Shown piece by piece: positions 61,394 to 64,000 of a stretch of DNA of 64,000 nucleotides. A program made the position numbers and the translations under genes. Numbering within the stretch: the stretch's first letter is position 1; each line of letters opens with the position of its first letter. The DNA is from CAZEVY01 sp964515555 (GTDB taxonomy: Bacteria > Acidobacteriota > Terriglobia > Bryobacterales > Bryobacteraceae): the NCBI GenBank assembly GCA_964515555.1, contig CAZEVY010000004.1, positions 1 through 64,000 of the forward strand. Reading direction: 5' to 3'. A model generated the notes under the pieces. That model was not told the DNA's origin. It made no database searches and was given only the letters and a program-made list of their open reading frames with translations.

Positions 61394-62539
61394 TCATCGG
61401 CGCGGCAGACGATCGAGCAACTCCGGAAGGGGAAGCACCCGCGTCCTGCGATCCAGGTCGTACGACTCCTCGCCGGGATACACGACATAGAGGCGTTTCA
61501 GCGCCAGGTCCTCCATCGCGATGCGCATCGACTTGGTCATGCCGGGCGCATCGGCGTACTTGACCTCGATCCCGATGCGGTCGCCGCCGGCCGTCACCAG
61601 CAGGTCGAGTTCGGCGCCCGCCTGTGTCGCCCAGAAATGCATGTTGCGGTCGCCGACGCGCCGCGCCACCTCCTCGACCACGAATCCTTCCCAGGACGCA
61701 CCCAGCTTGGGGTGGCCCTCCAGCATACGGAACGAAGGCACTCCCAGCAGTGCGTGCAGTAGGCCGCTGTCGCGAACGTAGATCTTCGGCGACTTCACCT
61801 GGCGCTTGCCGAGGTTTTCGTGCCAGGGCTGGAGCTGGCGGACCACCAGCGCCCCCGCAAGGAGGTCGACGTGCCGCTTGACGGTGGTGTGTGACTCGCC
61901 CAGCGACCGCGCGATGTCCGACATGTTGCCGACCTGCCCGTGGTAGTGCGCCAGCATGCTCCACAGCCGGCGCAGGACCGGCGCCGGCGTCCGCACCCCG
62001 AACTCACGGATGTCGCGCTCGAGGAAGGTGCGCACGAAGTCCTCGTGCCACTGGCGGCTGTCGCGCTCGCCGCGCGCCAGGAACGCGCGGGGGAATCCGC
62101 CGCGCCACCAGAGACGCCGCAGCGCGGAGGCTCCAGCCTCGGTCACGTCGAAGCCGCCCATCTCGACCAGGGCGATCCGGCCGGCGAGCGACTCCGAGCT
62201 CTGGCGCAGCATCTCGGGCGAGGCGCTGCCGAGAATCAGCAGGCGCGCGGGCAGGGGCCTGCGGTCGGCCAGCACGCGGAGGACGGGGAACAGCCCCGGC
62301 TGGCGCTGCACCTCGTCGATGACGATCAGTCCGCGAAGGGGCCGAAGCGCCGTCATGGGTTCGGCCAGACGGCGCGCGCTGACCGGATCTTCAAGGTCGA
62401 AGATCTCGGCGCCGGCTGCGCTCGCGATGCGCCGGGCGAGGGTGGTCTTGCCGCACTGGCGCGGGCCGTAGAGCGCCGTCACCGGGTTGGCGCGGATCGC
62501 CCGAAGCACCTGCCGCTCTTTTTCGCCCCTTCGCATCAT
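61394..62539 (-). CDS. AAA_14/DUF4143 ATPase
   Basis: The protein has 381 residues. Walker A is LYGPRQCGKTTLARRI with K31, and Walker B is LIVIDEVQRQPGLFPVL. The sensor-like LLILGSASPEMLRQSSESLA follows, then a winged-helix part (MSDIARSLGESHTTVKRHVD). The C-terminal DUF4143 nuclease-like domain contains FWATQAGAELDLLVTAGGDR and IGIEVKYADAPG, a D...ExK arrangement. Such proteins are frequent in mobile or accessory regions; their role is unknown. An AT-rich palindromic promoter region precedes the gene. Confidence 0.9.
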   Translation of the reverse strand: MMRRGEKERQVLRAIRANPVTALYGPRQCGKTTLARRIASAAGAEIFDLEDPVSARRLAEPMTALRPLRGLIVIDEVQRQPGLFPVLRVLADRRPLPARLLILGSASPEMLRQSSESLAGRIALVEMGGFDVTEAGASALRRLWWRGGFPRAFLARGERDSRQWHEDFVRTFLERDIREFGVRTPAPVLRRLWSMLAHYHGQVGNMSDIARSLGESHTTVKRHVDLLAGALVVRQLQPWHENLGKRQVKSPKIYVRDSGLLHALLGVPSFRMLEGHPKLGASWEGFVVEEVARRVGDRNMHFWATQAGAELDLLVTAGGDRIGIEVKYADAPGMTKSMRIAMEDLALKRLYVVYPGEESYDLDRRTRVLPLPELLDRLPRR

Positions 62540-62542
62540 CCT

Positions 62543-62566
62543 TGAATATTGAGCATAGCATATTCA
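62543..62566 (-). promoter_or_regulatory. Palindromic operator upstream of the AAA_14 gene
   Basis: Perfect arms TGAATAT (62543-62549) and ATATTCA (62560-62566) surround ten bases. The block is sharply AT-rich compared with its neighbours and lies within 5 bases of the gene start, so it probably overlaps the promoter. A repressor, perhaps the winged-helix part of the ATPase itself, could bind here. Confidence 0.45.
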
Positions 62567-62603
62567 GATTACAAGGATCCTGCGAAACGGTCCGGGTGCT
62601 GTT

Positions 62604-64000
62604 TCAGGCCGCGGTCTGCGCGCCTCGAAGGCGGAGCATCACCCGCAGCTCACGCCGCCAGTCCGCGTTGACGCCGACGCGCGCCACCTCGATCGACGGC
62701 GCGAAGTAGCGCAGGATGGTCTCCGTCGTGGGGTGGAACTCCATGGCCGGCGCGACCAGCAACAGCCGCGGCGCCTCCGTCCGAAGCTCGATCCCGGGGA
62801 AGTATCCCTTCGCGCCGAACTCGCCGCGCGCCGCGTGCCAGGCCACGCGCATCCAGTAGTCGAGCGCCTGAATCGGAAGGTGCAGGTCGGCCGACGCCTT
62901 CAGCTCGATCACCGCCAGCCGCCCGGCACGATCCACCGCCAGCAGGTCGATCAGCCCCCGGTCGAGACCGGCCACCAGCGGCGCCTGCCCGTAGACCGGC
63001 TGCGCCACGAGTTCCGCGTCGACCGTCTCGAGCGCGCCGCGCACCCGCGACTCCAGCCACGCCTCCGGCCCGCGTGACCACAGCGGATTCGCGGGATCGC
63101 GCGCCTCCGGCGACCGCATTTCGGCCAGCGTCCGTGCCAGCGAGGCGGCCTCGCGCGAGGCCGCGGCATCGACCGGCTCCTTGCGATCCAGGCCGATGGA
63201 GACCTGCTCGCCGCACTGCCGCGCGAACTCCAGGCCGCGCACGCGCAGGCTCACCGAGCCGTCGGCGCAGTCGACGCGATCCACCTCGGGCATCCGCGCC
63301 GTCTCGTTCAGCCACTCGGCCAGGGGCGCGGGACGAGGGCACGGCGCCAGCTCGGTTTCGATGTTGCCGTGGTCGTGCGGATCCACCGCTTCCTCGAAAC
63401 CGTCGCCGCCGTAAACGAAGACCGCGAATTTCGCCGCGCGCGGGTGAAGACACCGCAGCCGCAGGCAGGTCGCAATCTCCCTTCCCTTCGGGGCCAGCAG
63501 CGCCAGCCCTTCGACGACCACGCGACGCTCGCGATGCCGCAGGTGATCGAGCCAGATCAGACCGAAGCTGAGCAGCCCGCCGCCGGAGCCGGGATCTTCC
63601 GGCGCTCCGATGGCCGCCCATCCCGCGCCGCCGCGGCGCATGTAGGCGCGCGGGTAGGCCGGCGAGAGGCTGTGCTGGAGGTCCTGTTCGGTCGACAGCT
63701 CGGCGATCTTCCAGTCGGGGAACTGGCGCGCGAGGAAGCGCCGGAAACGCTCCCGGAATACCATGCGCGATCCCTGCCGCCGCGTGTGGATGGTTTCCGG
63801 CCGCGCCAGGTCGACCACCTCGATCGTCCCAGTCCGCTCGCCAAAGCGCGCCACCTCGACTTCCAGCCGGCCCGGCTTCTGCCCGCGGACTCCGGTAAGC
63901 CGGCGCGCGAAATTGCGCCGCTCGTCCCAGACGTGGATGGTGACGCGCCCGTTGGTATTCTCAATCGCATAATTGCCCGGCGCCAGCGCGAGAGGCTCCT
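62604..64000 (-). CDS. Partial protein with PD-(D/E)XK nuclease-like domain
   Basis: The frame is open to the right edge, so the start lies beyond the window; about 464 codons are visible. The upstream part (EPLALAPGNYAIENTNGRVT) shows that the GTG at 63854 is not the true start. In the C-terminal third, GLDRGLIDLLAVDRAGRLAV and IELKASADLHLPIQALDYWM have the D...(E)xK arrangement of the PD-(D/E)XK superfamily. The rest is not recognised. It is leftward, and the AAA_14 gene lies 64 bases downstream in the same direction. Confidence 0.65.
   Translation of the reverse strand, partial: EPLALAPGNYAIENTNGRVTIHVWDERRNFARRLTGVRGQKPGRLEVEVARFGERTGTIEVVDLARPETIHTRRQGSRMVFRERFRRFLARQFPDWKIAELSTEQDLQHSLSPAYPRAYMRRGGAGWAAIGAPEDPGSGGGLLSFGLIWLDHLRHRERRVVVEGLALLAPKGREIATCLRLRCLHPRAAKFAVFVYGGDGFEEAVDPHDHGNIETELAPCPRPAPLAEWLNETARMPEVDRVDCADGSVSLRVRGLEFARQCGEQVSIGLDRKEPVDAAASREAASLARTLAEMRSPEARDPANPLWSRGPEAWLESRVRGALETVDAELVAQPVYGQAPLVAGLDRGLIDLLAVDRAGRLAVIELKASADLHLPIQALDYWMRVAWHAARGEFGAKGYFPGIELRTEAPRLLLVAPAMEFHPTTETILRYFAPSIEVARVGVNADWRRELRVMLRLRGAQTAA

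Overview
The window is a GC-rich bacterial chromosome segment. Its mix of families points to Acidobacteriota, most likely a Solibacter/Bryobacter-type lineage. The supporting genes are a very large TonB-dependent receptor with an N-terminal carboxypeptidase-regulatory domain, a FtsX/MacB-type permease of acidobacterial architecture, PSD1 (DUF1553)/DUF1501 and large haem-binding CxxCH proteins, a PEP-CTERM protein, and lipid A genes (lpxD, lpxB and an lpxL-like gene) that mark a Gram-negative envelope. A run of exactly 100 N inside lpxB marks a scaffold gap, so this is a draft or metagenome-derived assembly. The taxon is an inference from gene families; no alignment was possible. Genes are dense, and many neighbours are coupled by 4-base ATGA/GTGA overlaps.

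Layout. 1-10.8 kb: the end of a PSD1 gene and a DUF1501 gene, ssb, a small GIY-YIG-like gene pair, a YkgJ-type cysteine-cluster protein, a secreted acidobacterial-type protein, an exported methyltransferase, and a leftward unit of DUF4242, a ceramidase-like protein and a 987-residue haem-binding protein. 10.9-16.9 kb: a TonB-dependent receptor with its own promoter and terminator, a hybrid histidine kinase whose ATP-binding motifs look degraded, and a small membrane protein. 17-21 kb: a tannase-family esterase, an unusual transcribed leader ending in an intrinsic terminator just before rpmE (L31), an ECF sigma/anti-sigma/Spy-like operon, and a small ORF under a promoter full of AGTACT palindromes. 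21-27 kb: a uvrD/pcrA helicase, a lysine-rich miniprotein and an amino-acid permease, all translationally coupled; then a TIMP-like/carboxypeptidase-regulatory protein flanked by a 77-bp inverted repeat derived from the neighbouring methyltransferase gene.

27-34 kb: a leftward seven-gene operon (lpxD, LOG-family, SpoIIE/HAMP phosphatase, K+ channel, nnr, tsaE, methyltransferase), almost every junction overlapping. 34-35 kb: an insertion-sequence remnant and a BrnT/BrnA-like toxin-antitoxin pair with a palindromic operator. 35-41 kb: aspartoacylase-like, M48 peptidase, lpxB (gapped), an M1-peptidase-like TPR protein without the catalytic residues, and a small secreted protein. 41-50.7 kb: an ABC-type permease, two M16-family proteins that have both lost HxxEH, a secreted protein, a cytochrome c fused to a probable outer-membrane barrel, and a pentahaem cytochrome. 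50.7-55.6 kb: lpxL-like acyltransferase, M20 peptidase, a 54-residue PEP-CTERM protein, a membrane glycosyltransferase, a small protein and a thioredoxin-fold protein. 55.7-59.8 kb: a coxS-coxL-coxM-coxG-like molybdenum hydroxylase operon of the form II (AYRGAGR) type. 59.8-64 kb: an FG-GAP-like secreted protein, a nucleotidyltransferase-like protein, an AAA_14/DUF4143 ATPase behind a palindromic operator, and a partial PD-(D/E)XK-like protein running off the window.

The strongest candidates for something new are the rpmE leader at about 18.55-18.82 kb (two sequences nearly perfectly complementary to the 16S rRNA 3' end, two tiny ORFs, a long-range stem and a terminator), the cluster of envelope pseudo-peptidases at 38-47 kb, the minimal PEP-CTERM protein, and the cytochrome-barrel fusion beside a multihaem cytochrome.
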